50,039 nt of DNA from positions 1 to 50,039 of the forward strand of contig JAGOMP010000020.1 in assembly GCA_017993505.1 (NCBI GenBank), given 5' to 3'. The translations under genes were made by a program, and so were the position numbers. Position 1 is the stretch's first letter. Each line of letters begins with the position of its first letter. This document shows, piece after piece, positions 18,216-26,726 of this stretch. The DNA is from Planctomycetota bacterium. Its GTDB lineage: Bacteria > Planctomycetota > Uabimicrobiia > Uabimicrobiales > JABWCH01. The notes below the pieces were generated by a model. That model did no database searches and was not told the origin of the DNA. It saw only the letters and a list, made by a program, of their open reading frames with translations.

Positions 18216-18995
18216 CTAATTTCTATAATGTCGTCTTGTTTCTTTTTTCAGAATTGGTTTTTGTGTTAAATCTGTGAAAAAATTATTTTTATTTTCAATA
18301 ATATTTGTTTTAGCAAGGTTAATTTTTGCCTCCAAAATAAGTTCTTTCCCTTTGAAAAGTCGAGCTTCACGGGGTAGAACAAGTTGTGAAAATTTATGGT
18401 GTTGAACGAAAATCACATTATATGGTGTTGTATCATTCGCAATGGTAAATCGTGCTCCAGCAAGTAAATATGTATCTCCTGCAATGAGAAGCCATACTTT
18501 TTCACCTTTTTCATCTGTTTGAGAAATTACATGAATATTTTTTTTGGCTTGGTATTGTTCGTATTTTACTGTAGAACCTTTTTCTAATAAATTCGTAAGA
18601 ATGAGAAGTTTCATAAAGCGAAGGCTTTCTTGCATTTGTTCAATGTCTTCTTTGTCTTGGCTTTTTTCTTGTTCATTATTTGCATAGCGGTGCATGGATT
18701 CACCATCCCAACTAATGGAAACGCTTTCTCCTGCATTGGGGGCAATGTCCATTCTTAGTAGATTAGGAACTCGATAATATTCGTACAATGTATTTTCAAA
18801 AACACCATCTTTTGTATATGCTTTTAATAAAAGTTTTGCATAAATGTCGCGAATACTTTTAAAATGTTCCTCGCTTCCATGAGCTGCAATCGTTTTTTTA
18901 ATAATACTTTCTGGATTGGGCGTTTCTGCTTGTGCTTGTACTAAGTTATTCATACAAACGAATATTAAAAGAAATATGTAAAATATTTTTTTCAT
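18216..18995 (-). CDS. Secreted protein, LolA/outer-membrane-lipoprotein-carrier-like
   Basis: 259 residues with a signal peptide (cleavage near VQAQA). The motif pattern ESIIKKTIAAHGSEEHFKSI, then a string of beta-strand-like segments (YRVPNLLRMDI, ISWDGESMHRY) resembles LolA/LolB-fold periplasmic proteins. That is a fold-level guess. It has AAGGA six bases before the ATG and follows the gene at 19007 by 11 bases, so the two are co-transcribed. Confidence 0.6.
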   Translation of the reverse strand: MKKIFYIFLLIFVCMNNLVQAQAETPNPESIIKKTIAAHGSEEHFKSIRDIYAKLLLKAYTKDGVFENTLYEYYRVPNLLRMDIAPNAGESVSISWDGESMHRYANNEQEKSQDKEDIEQMQESLRFMKLLILTNLLEKGSTVKYEQYQAKKNIHVISQTDEKGEKVWLLIAGDTYLLAGARFTIANDTTPYNVIFVQHHKFSQLVLPREARLFKGKELILEAKINLAKTNIIENKNNFFTDLTQKPILKKETRRHYRN

Positions 18996-19006
18996 ATTAT
19001 TTCCTT

Positions 19007-20104
19007 TTATTGTATGGTAATTTCAATTTTTGGGCTAAGAAGTTTTCCTGTCCATGCTGTTTTTTGAAATTGCTTACCAGTATAGGATTTTGGAACGTTA
19101 TATTCAATATAAATAACGTATTTTCCTATTTGAAATTCATAGTATTTATCTAAAGAAAATGGAAAAAAAACATAGGAATGGAGTTGAATATAATGTCCAA
19201 TTTCTGGTGTACTTTCTTGTATAGGTTTTGTAGAAAAAAGTTCTCCGTCTTGATTAATAATATGTGCTGTAATAAATTGTTCTGGTTGATTGTGGTATAA
19301 TTCTATTTGTTGTTCTGAATCTTTTTGAAGTAAAATATGAAATAAAACAGGTTTTCCTTTAGGTATGGTTTCTAATTGTGTTCTTGCAATGAGGCGTACC
19401 CCTTGTTGTGTTTTTCCTGCTTGTTCTATAAATTGGTTTTCTACACTTGTAAGTATCTGAAGAGTTTGTACAATATCATTTCTTTCTAAATAAGCACCTT
19501 CGTACAGATTGATCAGTGTTGTATCTTTTAAAAAAAATACATATAATAAATTTTGAAATAAATAAAGTTGAGATGGTTTTGCTTTTTCTTTGATTGTAAA
19601 TTGTATAGTAAATTTTTCTGGAAGATTGCCTTGAAAAATTTTTATAGTTTGGCAAGTGGCATGTACTATAATATTTTCTTCTTGCTGTGTTTCTTGAATT
19701 TGCTCAACTCGAGCAAGCACAACTTGATCTGATCTAGCCATTCTATGTTGCATCACTGCTTTTTTTACACGAGGAAGAAGAAAAAAATCACTTTTCATAA
19801 TACTTTTAGGCGATACTAGGGTGCAATTAGAATAATCTTCTGTTTTTAAAAATAAAATATATTCTCTATCCATTTCTAGCTTAACATGGGAAGGTATACT
19901 AATTGTCTGAATCCTTTGTGGTCCTTGAAGAACTTCTTGAATTTTGATATTTTCTTGATGTTTTTTACCCAATATAATCAAGTTAGAATCTTGGATATAT
20001 TTTTCGAGTTGTGGTTGCGTAAGTTCCCAATATTCTTCTGTTTTTTGTGCAACGAGAGCACAACTCATAAGAAGAAAAATTAAAAGAAAAATGTTCCTTT
20101 TCAT
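19007..20104 (-). CDS. Secreted protein of unknown function
   Basis: 365 residues with a signal peptide (MKRNIFLLIFLLMSCALVAQ); the Cys at 15 is not in a convincing lipobox but a lipoprotein cannot be excluded. The body is predicted beta-rich, with two similar halves around residues 25-100 and 120-205, both with a 'RVEQIQE...' or 'GKKHQE' strand followed by a Lys/Glu-rich strand. No family recognised. AGGAG nine bases before the ATG supports the start. Likely in an operon with the gene at 18216. Confidence 0.6.
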   Translation of the reverse strand: MKRNIFLLIFLLMSCALVAQKTEEYWELTQPQLEKYIQDSNLIILGKKHQENIKIQEVLQGPQRIQTISIPSHVKLEMDREYILFLKTEDYSNCTLVSPKSIMKSDFFLLPRVKKAVMQHRMARSDQVVLARVEQIQETQQEENIIVHATCQTIKIFQGNLPEKFTIQFTIKEKAKPSQLYLFQNLLYVFFLKDTTLINLYEGAYLERNDIVQTLQILTSVENQFIEQAGKTQQGVRLIARTQLETIPKGKPVLFHILLQKDSEQQIELYHNQPEQFITAHIINQDGELFSTKPIQESTPEIGHYIQLHSYVFFPFSLDKYYEFQIGKYVIYIEYNVPKSYTGKQFQKTAWTGKLLSPKIEITIQ

Positions 20105-20191
20105 TGTCCATTACTCCTAAATATATTGTTTGCTTTTAAATGTTTTACTATCTTTATTATGATATATTTCTCTAAAAATGTTATACATTAT

Positions 20192-21409
20192 TTATAAAGC
20201 TAATATTTCTGGTGAAAGATCATCTGTTTTAATGATGTTTCCATCTAGCAAAGCAAGAATTCGTTTTACTTCATTTTGCATTTCACGAATATTTCCTGGC
20301 CAACTATATTGTAATAACTTTTCTTTTGTTTCTTCACTGATGTTGGGAATGGAAATTTGCATTTTAGTGGCGTTCTGTTCTAAGAAATGTTGAAATAAAA
20401 GGAGAATGTCACTACCTCGATCTCTTAAGGGAGGCAGTACAAGATTGATCACATTTAAACGATAAAAAAGATCTTCTCGAAAAGTTCCATCAGAAATACC
20501 TTGGACTAAATCTTTGTTTGTAGCTGTAATGAGACGAACATTCACATATTTAGATTTTTTAGCACCAATGGCACGAATTTCTCCATTTTGTAATGCACGT
20601 AGAAGTTTTTTTTGCATGCTAAGGCTCATGTCACCGACTTCATCTAAAAATAAAGATCCTGTATGAGCAATTTCAAAAAGTCCTTTTTTATCTTGATATG
20701 CACCTGTAAAAGATCCTTTTGTATGTCCAAAAAGTTCACTTTCTAATAAACTTTCTGGAATAGCAGCACAATTTTCTGTGATAAAAGGTTTGTCCACTCG
20801 TGAACTATATGCATGAATAGCTCTTGCTATGAGTTCTTTGCCTGTGCCACTTTCTCCTTGAATGAGAATGGGAACTTCTGTGGCAACAATTTTATCTAAA
20901 ATCTCTAAAACTTCAATAAGTGCGGGACTATTCCCAATAATTTCTGGATAAGGATATTTTAAATCTTTTCGTTGTTTTTGTAAAACTTTGGTAGGATGAG
21001 GCAAGGTAGGTATATCTGCTAAGGTAGGTGTGTTTGGCACAGAGTATGCATTTCTATATTTCAGAAGATTTTCTAAAATTTGGAAGATTTTTTGTTGCTT
21101 TTTAGAAAACACCTTGTTTCTTGTGAGTCTAATATAATGTTTTTGGTCTAATGTCAAAATATATATTTTTTTCATTATAATTATATTTTCATTGGGCCAA
21201 GCTAAGATTCTATTTTTCTCTTCAAACAACTCCATGGTTTCTGCCATAGATAATTCTTCGATGCAATCTAAAATAAACTTCCCCCATGAACAAATATCTT
21301 GCGTTGCATTCATATTTTGCATGAGACTTACTAAAATATCAAGTATGTCTCTTGTCTTTGTACTTGTAATTTTTTCTACTCCTATGAACAGAAAGTCTAT
21401 GCTAGGCAT
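20192..21409 (-). CDS. Sigma-54-dependent activator (AAA+) lacking a DNA-binding domain
   Basis: Up to 405 residues. An N-terminal ~150-residue sensory region of unclear type precedes a full sigma-54 interaction domain: GESGTGKE Walker A, ESELFGHTKGSFTGA (GSFTGA replaces GAFTGA), LFLDEVGDM Walker B, FREDLFYRL and the WPGNIREM end. The protein stops right after the AAA+ domain (DDLSPEILAL), without the usual Fis-type helix-turn-helix. It may act from solution, like FlgR of Helicobacter. The listed ATG lies inside the hairpin at 21390-21418 and lacks a ribosome site, so the true start may be ATG at 21322 or a nearby non-ATG codon. Confidence 0.85.
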   Translation of the reverse strand: MPSIDFLFIGVEKITSTKTRDILDILVSLMQNMNATQDICSWGKFILDCIEELSMAETMELFEEKNRILAWPNENIIIMKKIYILTLDQKHYIRLTRNKVFSKKQQKIFQILENLLKYRNAYSVPNTPTLADIPTLPHPTKVLQKQRKDLKYPYPEIIGNSPALIEVLEILDKIVATEVPILIQGESGTGKELIARAIHAYSSRVDKPFITENCAAIPESLLESELFGHTKGSFTGAYQDKKGLFEIAHTGSLFLDEVGDMSLSMQKKLLRALQNGEIRAIGAKKSKYVNVRLITATNKDLVQGISDGTFREDLFYRLNVINLVLPPLRDRGSDILLLFQHFLEQNATKMQISIPNISEETKEKLLQYSWPGNIREMQNEVKRILALLDGNIIKTDDLSPEILAL

Positions 21410-21418
21410 AGACTTTCT
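21390..21418. terminator. Perfect 13-bp palindrome between DUF1015 gene and sigma-54 activator
   Basis: AGAAAGTCTATGC at 21390-21402 pairs with 21406-21418 around a 3-base loop. It sits 30 bases after the DUF1015 stop and overlaps the first possible ATG of the activator. It may terminate the upstream transcript or, being on the activator leader, control its translation. Confidence 0.65.
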
Positions 21419-21447
21419 TCAATACCATGATGTTTGAAAGCAAAATG

Positions 21448-22689
21448 TTAGGAAAGAGGTTTTACTATCATACCTGATTTTAATTTTGGCTCAAACCATG
21501 TAGATTTGGGAGGCATAATTTTCCCTGCGTCAGAAATTGCCATTAGTTCAGCAATAGAAACAGGATAAAGTGCAAATGCTACTCCTTGACCATGATCAAG
21601 CACTGCTTTTTCAAGGGCAGGAGTACCATGGATCCCACCTACAAAACTAATTCGTTCATCTGTTCTAGGATCTTCAATACCTAAAAGTGGAGAAAGAATG
21701 TTATTTTGCAAAATCGAAACGTCTAGTTGATTCACAACGTCTTGATTCTGTAACAATTCATCTTTCACTTTAAGAATATACCATTGTTTGTCTAAGAACA
21801 TCGTGATTTCATGGAGTTGTTTTGGTTTGGATTCTGTAGTAGCTTCCACAACAAATTTTTCTTTAACTTTTGCAAGAAACTCTTCGGAAGTCATTCCATT
21901 TAAACAATGTACAAAACGGTTATAAGCCATAATTTGCATTTGATTGTCTGGGAAAATAACAGTTAAGAAAAAATTATAAGGTTCTTTACCAGTATGGAGT
22001 GGATTGTCTTTTTTTCTGATTTCACAAACTCTTGTTGCAGCAGCAGAACGATGATGTCCATCAGCAATATATAAACAATCTACCTTTGCAAATTCATTTT
22101 GAATTTTTTCAATGGTTTCTTTGTCTTGAACAACCCAAAATGTATGGCGTACTTCATCTTCTTTGCTTGTAAAATCATAGCAAGGAATGCCTTTACATAT
22201 TTCGCTTATGATAGCATCAATGCTATCTTTTTGTTTGTATGTTAAAAAAACAGGACCAGTATTGGCATGTAGTTTACATACATGGTTTGTTCTATCATCT
22301 TCTTTATCTTTTCTTGTAAATTCATGCTTTTTGATGATATTGTTTTGGTATTCAGCTACACTAGCACCAGCAACAAGTCCAATTTGATGATGTTTACCCA
22401 TAGTTTGAGCATATACATAAAAACAAGGCGCATCATCTTGGATCATCCAACCTTTTTCTACATATTCTCGTAAATTATCTGCAGCTTTTTGATAGACGCT
22501 TGCATCATATCCACTAACAGCAGGATCAACATCAACTTCCGATTTTTCAATCCTTAGAAAAGTATAAGGATTTTGTTTTGCTATTTCAGTAGCTTCTGCA
22601 CGTTCAATCACATCATAAGGAACAGCAGCAATTTTCGCAGCTAATTCTTGCTTAGGACGAACACCAGGAAAAGGAACAATATTAGCCAT
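21448..22689 (-). CDS. DUF1015 family protein
   Basis: 413 residues from the ATG at 22689, chosen because AGGTG lies nine bases upstream; a TTG two codons earlier is less likely. It begins MANIVPFPGVRPKQELAAKI and contains YIADGHHRSAAATRVC, both hallmarks of the DUF1015 family (related to YbiB/HTH-SerC-neighbour proteins of unknown biochemical role). Full length for the family. It follows spoVG by 21 bases, so the two are one transcription unit. Cytoplasmic. Confidence 0.88.
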   Translation of the reverse strand: MANIVPFPGVRPKQELAAKIAAVPYDVIERAEATEIAKQNPYTFLRIEKSEVDVDPAVSGYDASVYQKAADNLREYVEKGWMIQDDAPCFYVYAQTMGKHHQIGLVAGASVAEYQNNIIKKHEFTRKDKEDDRTNHVCKLHANTGPVFLTYKQKDSIDAIISEICKGIPCYDFTSKEDEVRHTFWVVQDKETIEKIQNEFAKVDCLYIADGHHRSAAATRVCEIRKKDNPLHTGKEPYNFFLTVIFPDNQMQIMAYNRFVHCLNGMTSEEFLAKVKEKFVVEATTESKPKQLHEITMFLDKQWYILKVKDELLQNQDVVNQLDVSILQNNILSPLLGIEDPRTDERISFVGGIHGTPALEKAVLDHGQGVAFALYPVSIAELMAISDAGKIMPPKSTWFEPKLKSGMIVKPLS

Positions 22690-22710
22690 AATCAAAACAC
22701 CTAAAAAAAA

Positions 22711-23109
22711 TTAAATGTCTGTATCATCTGTTTGTGTTTGGGGAGTAGGATTTGCTTTTTCTGCGTGGTAAGCTTCCAAAACTTTATTTTGAATCAGATC
22801 ACGACATTCCGAATGGATTGGATGAGCAATATCTGCATGGATTTTCGTACTTTTGTCTTTGTCGCTTTGAATTCCTTTGCCACATTCATTGCAATATTTT
22901 GCACGAATATGATTTTTGAAGCCACAATAGGGACAACGAACCATGATTTTGCGACTTGGCATGGCAACAAAAAGACCATTTACACCTTGGATAATTTTCA
23001 AGTCGCGAATCACAAAACTGTTGTCAATTGTGATGCTACAAAAAGCCAAAAGTCGTTCTTTATCCATCGGTGCATCTAATAATTTAACTTTTACTTCTGT
23101 AATTTCCAC
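22711..23109 (-). CDS. spoVG: SpoVG-family regulator with an inserted zinc ribbon
   Basis: 132 residues from a GTG at 23109, preceded by GAGGG six bases upstream; the longer frame to 23184 lacks homology. Residues 1-55 are typical SpoVG ([43 protein letters not shown]). The end [18 protein letters not shown] is also typical. Between them, where normal SpoVG has only a short loop, lies a ribbon CPYC-x13-CNEC (about 60-77). SpoVG proteins bind nucleic acids, notably RNA in spirochaetes and firmicutes; a zinc ribbon could add binding or dimer contacts. Confidence 0.88.
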   Translation of the reverse strand: MEITEVKVKLLDAPMDKERLLAFCSITIDNSFVIRDLKIIQGVNGLFVAMPSRKIMVRCPYCGFKNHIRAKYCNECGKGIQSDKDKSTKIHADIAHPIHSECRDLIQNKVLEAYHAEKANPTPQTQTDDTDI

Positions 23110-23299
23110 GTTACTACCCTCATTGCTAAGAGAATATTCAAGAAAAATAATAAACACAATGTCGAGTCTAAATTGACAATACATGAAGAAAAATAGTTTC
23201 TTTTTTCATATATATTGTGAATTCCATTATATGTAATAAATTAAGAAAAGTCAATGAAAATATTCATGTAGTCACTAGGACAATTTGATGTATATTTTT

Positions 23300-23412
23300 T
23301 TTAATAAATCTCATACGTTATTGTTTAAATTTTTTTTAATTTTTAAATAAATTTAATTAATATATTTCATACGTTATAGACTAAGTTAATAAACCTCATG
23401 CGTTATGGACTA
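23300..23412. repeat. Three diverged copies of the lptB stop-codon region
   Basis: The sequence around the lptB stop (AACCTCATGCGTTATGGACTAA, 23391-23412) recurs in degenerate form at about 23362-23388 (TTTCATACGTTATAGACTAAG) and 23304-23330 (ATCTCATACGTTATTGTTTAA). The rest of the gap to the spoVG start at 23109 is AT-rich and probably holds the spoVG promoter, though I cannot pick one. Confidence 0.6.
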
Positions 23413-24400
23413 AATATTTTCGAAGAAATTTTTGAGCTTCTTTATGTTCGGGGTTATCGCTTAAACAACGTTCTATATCAAGACGTGCTGAAGGAATATC
23501 CTTCATGTGCCAAAAGCATTGGGCACGTTGAAAATATAGGTCGGTTTCTGTAGAATTTAATCCAATCATTTCTGTAAGTAATCTTGTAGCATCAGCATAT
23601 GATTTTTCTTCGATTCGTTTTTTGACCAATTCATGACGATCATGGCGAAGAAACTCTTCTGTAGATTGTACTTCTGGCATGAAAAATTTTTCGCCTAAAT
23701 ATAATTTACGAACTTCCTCATCTTCTACTAATTCTTTTGTATTTCCATGACGAAGTATTTTTCCTTTATTAATAATATATGTTCTATCTGTAATAGAAAG
23801 AGTTTCACGAGGTTTATGGTCTGTAATTAAAATGCCAATATTTTTTTCTTTTAATTGCAAAATTAATTCTTGCAAATTTTCAACTACTTTCGGATCAATG
23901 GCTGCAAATGGTTCATCTAGCATAAGAAAAGTAGGATCGTTGACAAGTGCTCTTGCCACTTCTAATCTACGACGTTCTCCTCCAGATAGGCTTCCTGCTT
24001 TTGATTTAGATAAATGTTCTAGACCCATTTCTGCTAATAAATGTTGGCATTTTTCACGTTGCTGTTTTCGAGTTAAAGGCATATGTTCTAAAATGATTTG
24101 CAAATTTTCTTGTGCGGTAAGACGTGCGAATATAGTAGGTTCTTGTGGTAAATATCCAATGCCTAATCTTGCTCGTTTATACATGGCCATCTTACTAATA
24201 TTCTTATTATTATAAAATATATCGCCATAATCCGCAGTAATCAATCCTACTACCATCCGAAACGTTGTTGTTTTCCCTGCACCATTGGGTCCTAAAATTC
24301 CAACTATTTCTCCTTGATGAATCGATAAATTCACATGATCTACCACAACCCGTTTATTATAAATTTTAACTAAATTTTTTGTTTCTAGATACGCAGTCAT
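23396..24400 (-). CDS. lptB: LptB-type LPS-export ATPase with C-terminal TPR-like extension
   Basis: 334 residues from the ATG at 24400 (MTAYLETKNLVKIY), the normal LptB start; an upstream in-frame ATG at 24481 adds 27 Lys-rich residues and overlaps mutS. Walker A GPNGAGKTT, signature LSGGERRR and Walker B FLMLDEPFAAID are intact, and YLPQEPTIF is the LptB-type Q-loop. LptB powers LPS movement with LptFG at the inner membrane, so a Gram-negative envelope is implied. The usual protein is about 240 residues; here about 85 more form TPR-like helices (ADATRLLTEMIGLNS...LYFQRAQCFWHMKD). No lptA, lptC or lptFG is nearby. Confidence 0.85.
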   Translation of the reverse strand: MTAYLETKNLVKIYNKRVVVDHVNLSIHQGEIVGILGPNGAGKTTTFRMVVGLITADYGDIFYNNKNISKMAMYKRARLGIGYLPQEPTIFARLTAQENLQIILEHMPLTRKQQREKCQHLLAEMGLEHLSKSKAGSLSGGERRRLEVARALVNDPTFLMLDEPFAAIDPKVVENLQELILQLKEKNIGILITDHKPRETLSITDRTYIINKGKILRHGNTKELVEDEEVRKLYLGEKFFMPEVQSTEEFLRHDRHELVKKRIEEKSYADATRLLTEMIGLNSTETDLYFQRAQCFWHMKDIPSARLDIERCLSDNPEHKEAQKFLRKYLVHNA

Positions 24401-24464
24401 TTTTTTCTCTTTTGCATTTTTTGATGAAACTTTTTTACTTACTTTAATATTGCCATTTTTTATA

Positions 24465-24989
24465 TCAAAGTTTTTTAGCATCTTCTTGCAATTCTCGTAA
24501 AATTTCCATGGCTTCCATAGGAGTTACATTATTCAAGTCAAGATTTTTAAGCGTGTCAATAATATCTTCGCCTACCATAGTGAATAAATTAAAAGAAATA
24601 TCTTCCATGCCTATAGGATTTTTACAACAGGACTTAGTGTAGGATTGAAAATCTTTACCATTTTTTTTGAGATTATGTAAAATTTCACGACCTCGTTTCA
24701 ATACTTCTCTAGGGATTCCTGCAAGTCGAGCCACATGTATTCCATAACTTTTATCAGCAGCTCCTCGAACAATTTTATATAAAAAAGTAATATTTTCACC
24801 CCATTCTTTAATAGATACATTATAATTATGTATATTGGGATAAATTTCTTCTAATGCTGCCATTTCATGATAATGAGTTGCAAAAAGTGTGCGTGCAGTA
24901 ATATTTTTTTGAATATGTTCCATAATCGCCCAAGCTAGAGAAATACCGTCAAATGGAATAATAAGGTAATTGTTGAAATTTTTGGACAA
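24465..24989 (-). CDS. mutS: MutS, C-terminal part: ATPase end and dimerisation region
   Basis: Codons 24953-24465 continue MutS exactly where the N-terminal part stops: FDGISLAWAIMEHIQ, the H-loop THYHEMAALEE, KEWGENITFLYKIV, GAADKSYGIHVARLAGIP and the C-terminal helix (LNNVTPMEAMEILRELQ). Nothing is missing at the joint. The frame is open upstream to a TTG at 24989. The extra 12 codons (SKNFNNYLIIP after the start) derive from mmdB/oadB sequence (parent QQEDPNNYILLH). I see no good ribosome site before the TTG. If translated, this would be a ~174-residue polypeptide supplying the ATPase trans elements; if not, it is a dead 3' fragment. It sits 64 bases upstream of lptB. Confidence 0.85.
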   Translation of the reverse strand: MSKNFNNYLIIPFDGISLAWAIMEHIQKNITARTLFATHYHEMAALEEIYPNIHNYNVSIKEWGENITFLYKIVRGAADKSYGIHVARLAGIPREVLKRGREILHNLKKNGKDFQSYTKSCCKNPIGMEDISFNLFTMVGEDIIDTLKNLDLNNVTPMEAMEILRELQEDAKKL

Positions 24990-25098
24990 GAATATAGCAA
25001 CAGAACAGAATGAATATTACAGAAACACCAGATGCACTATTCTTTAGCAAAATAGATTGTTCCTTTAGAAACTCTATATGCTATTGTTGCCATAAAGT
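24954..25098 (-). pseudogene. Decayed internal piece of mmdB/oadB at the other mutS edge
   Basis: Read on the minus strand from about 25098, the sequence follows the mmdB codons for MAATASGIIFAK...FCKE...GASGVSA...NNYILLH: ACTTTATGGCAACAATAGC against TCTTTTATGGCAGCAACAGC, then GTGCATCTGGTGTTTCTG identical to the parent. It ends at base 24954, exactly where mutS begins. The next mmdB codons are those found at the opposite edge (15065). Confidence 0.7.
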
Positions 25099-26686
25099 TT
25101 TTTCTAAAAAATGAAAACAATGATAATTACAGAATTTTCCCCACGCTTTGTATCCCTTGTTGGTTTAAAATAACTCGGAGGCGTTCATGTTTTACGACTT
25201 TTGTATCTGTATCATGGATAGTAAATCGAAACACAACGTTCAAATGATACACTTGATTTTGCGGACAACGAATAGTGTAAAGAGAATCTTTATCTACATA
25301 AGGGATAAGTTTTTTAGGTTCATCTAGTTTATAAAGAATACGGTGCACATTAAATCGGATAATATCATTTAAACCGCCCACAAAATGGTGCAACTTATTA
25401 ATTTTAGAAGTATACAATTTCATAGCACGTTTATAGCAAAATACAGTTTCTTCAGATTCTTGTAAGGATAGAGAAGATTTTTCATGTATATTTGCATTGC
25501 GCAACTCTAAGATCGCTTCTGGAATTTCATTTTTTCTAAGATACCAAAATTTTTCTTTGCATGTTCCAATTTGAACTTTTTCTGTAAGAGCATAAATTTT
25601 ACTCTCTCTATCGTAAAACCAATTAATAGTTTGTTTTTTAAAAATTTCTCTACATAATTCTCTGATTCGATCCTTGCCAATATATAAAACAATGGAAATG
25701 AATATAAGGCTAACACTATAATCTTGAAACCATTTTTGGGCTAATAAACCAAATACTGTAGCAAATACCATGGCAATGCCTGCTGCAATTCCATATAAAA
25801 TATGATGATATTTTGCTGATGGGTCTTTATGACGAATATTTAAATGAAAAATATTGGAAGAATACCGATGTAGTAATCCTTGTCGATATAAATATAAATA
25901 TTGATCTTGATTTTTTTTATCTATAATAGATTTATATCCTTTATTTTTTCTATATTCTTGTTCTGGTATAATAATATCTCTAAATTCAGCAAAAAATAGA
26001 TCTCTCTGAGGTGTTTGAGGATACTTTTCTATAAAAACAAGCACATTATAAATATAATGTTCTAAAGAAAGACTCATAAATTCATCAATTAGGAGATGCG
26101 TTCTTCGAATTTCATCACTAATTCCAACGGAAAGAAGGTATAATCCCAATTGTCTATATCGTTGCATAATTTCATTACATTTGGTCTTTAATTCTTTTAC
26201 TAGGAAGAGTAATTCTTGTTCTTGCAATTCTGAACTTGGTATACCTAAAATTGTTTCTAATTTATCGTGAATATACATTACATAGTATCGTAAGGTACTT
26301 CGAAAAATACATGCGAGCAACTTGCTTTCATAAATAAAAATAGATTCTAACTTTTTATCAAATTTTTGTAAAATACCATGAAGAGTATCTTCTAGTTTTT
26401 TGAGTGGTGATTTTTTTGAGTATACATCAAGCAATTGATCAAAAGACATTACTGGTGTTTTAAACCGAATATATTTATGAATGTCGCAATAAAAATCAGA
26501 TCCTTGATAATTATCAGCATTAAGACCAATATTGGATGGTAAAAAAAAGAAGGCTTCTACCATATATTGTTGACAAGCTTTTTTAGGATGAAATAAATAA
26601 TCTAATTTCATTTCAAACTGATAACGATCATGCACAGAAATTCGTTTTGAAAAAACTTCATATTCTAGTGTTTCATATTGATTCAA
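25091..26686. repeat. Inverted repeat partner of 15702-17290 (orf519 pair)
   Basis: This segment and 15702-17290 are about 1.6 kb, opposed and about 90 percent identical at protein level. Homology runs past the stop codons by about 36 bases (to TTTAGAAAAAA) and then ends sharply: terminator on one side, mmdB debris on the other. Such a pair can recombine and flip the 7.8 kb between them. Confidence 0.85.
25127..26686 (-). CDS. Orf519 copy B: conserved protein with two central membrane segments
   Basis: 519 residues, TTG start with AAGGGAG ten bases upstream, 40 bases after gatB and therefore probably co-transcribed with it. This copy sits in what looks like the original locus (mmdB-gatB-orf519). 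Same plan as copy A: N-terminal helical domain, two hydrophobic segments (ILYGIAAGIAMVFATVFGLL and the one after it) and a C-terminal domain. Differences from copy A are scattered and mostly conservative, with no stops. Function unknown. No terminator follows, because the sequence past about 25091 has been replaced by rearranged DNA. Confidence 0.8.
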   Translation of the reverse strand: MNQYETLEYEVFSKRISVHDRYQFEMKLDYLFHPKKACQQYMVEAFFFLPSNIGLNADNYQGSDFYCDIHKYIRFKTPVMSFDQLLDVYSKKSPLKKLEDTLHGILQKFDKKLESIFIYESKLLACIFRSTLRYYVMYIHDKLETILGIPSSELQEQELLFLVKELKTKCNEIMQRYRQLGLYLLSVGISDEIRRTHLLIDEFMSLSLEHYIYNVLVFIEKYPQTPQRDLFFAEFRDIIIPEQEYRKNKGYKSIIDKKNQDQYLYLYRQGLLHRYSSNIFHLNIRHKDPSAKYHHILYGIAAGIAMVFATVFGLLAQKWFQDYSVSLIFISIVLYIGKDRIRELCREIFKKQTINWFYDRESKIYALTEKVQIGTCKEKFWYLRKNEIPEAILELRNANIHEKSSLSLQESEETVFCYKRAMKLYTSKINKLHHFVGGLNDIIRFNVHRILYKLDEPKKLIPYVDKDSLYTIRCPQNQVYHLNVVFRFTIHDTDTKVVKHERLRVILNQQGIQSVGKIL

Positions 26687-26726
26687 TCTAAAAATTCTCC
26701 CTTAAAAATTATGAAAATATTTTTAT

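Noticed and set aside
15066..25007. GCAACAGAACA at both mutS edges as terminal inverted repeats of a transposon
   Set aside because: The 11-base match lies 1 base from the left mutS edge but about 40 bases inside the right one. Both positions are explained better as decayed mmdB sequence, and no transposase is present.
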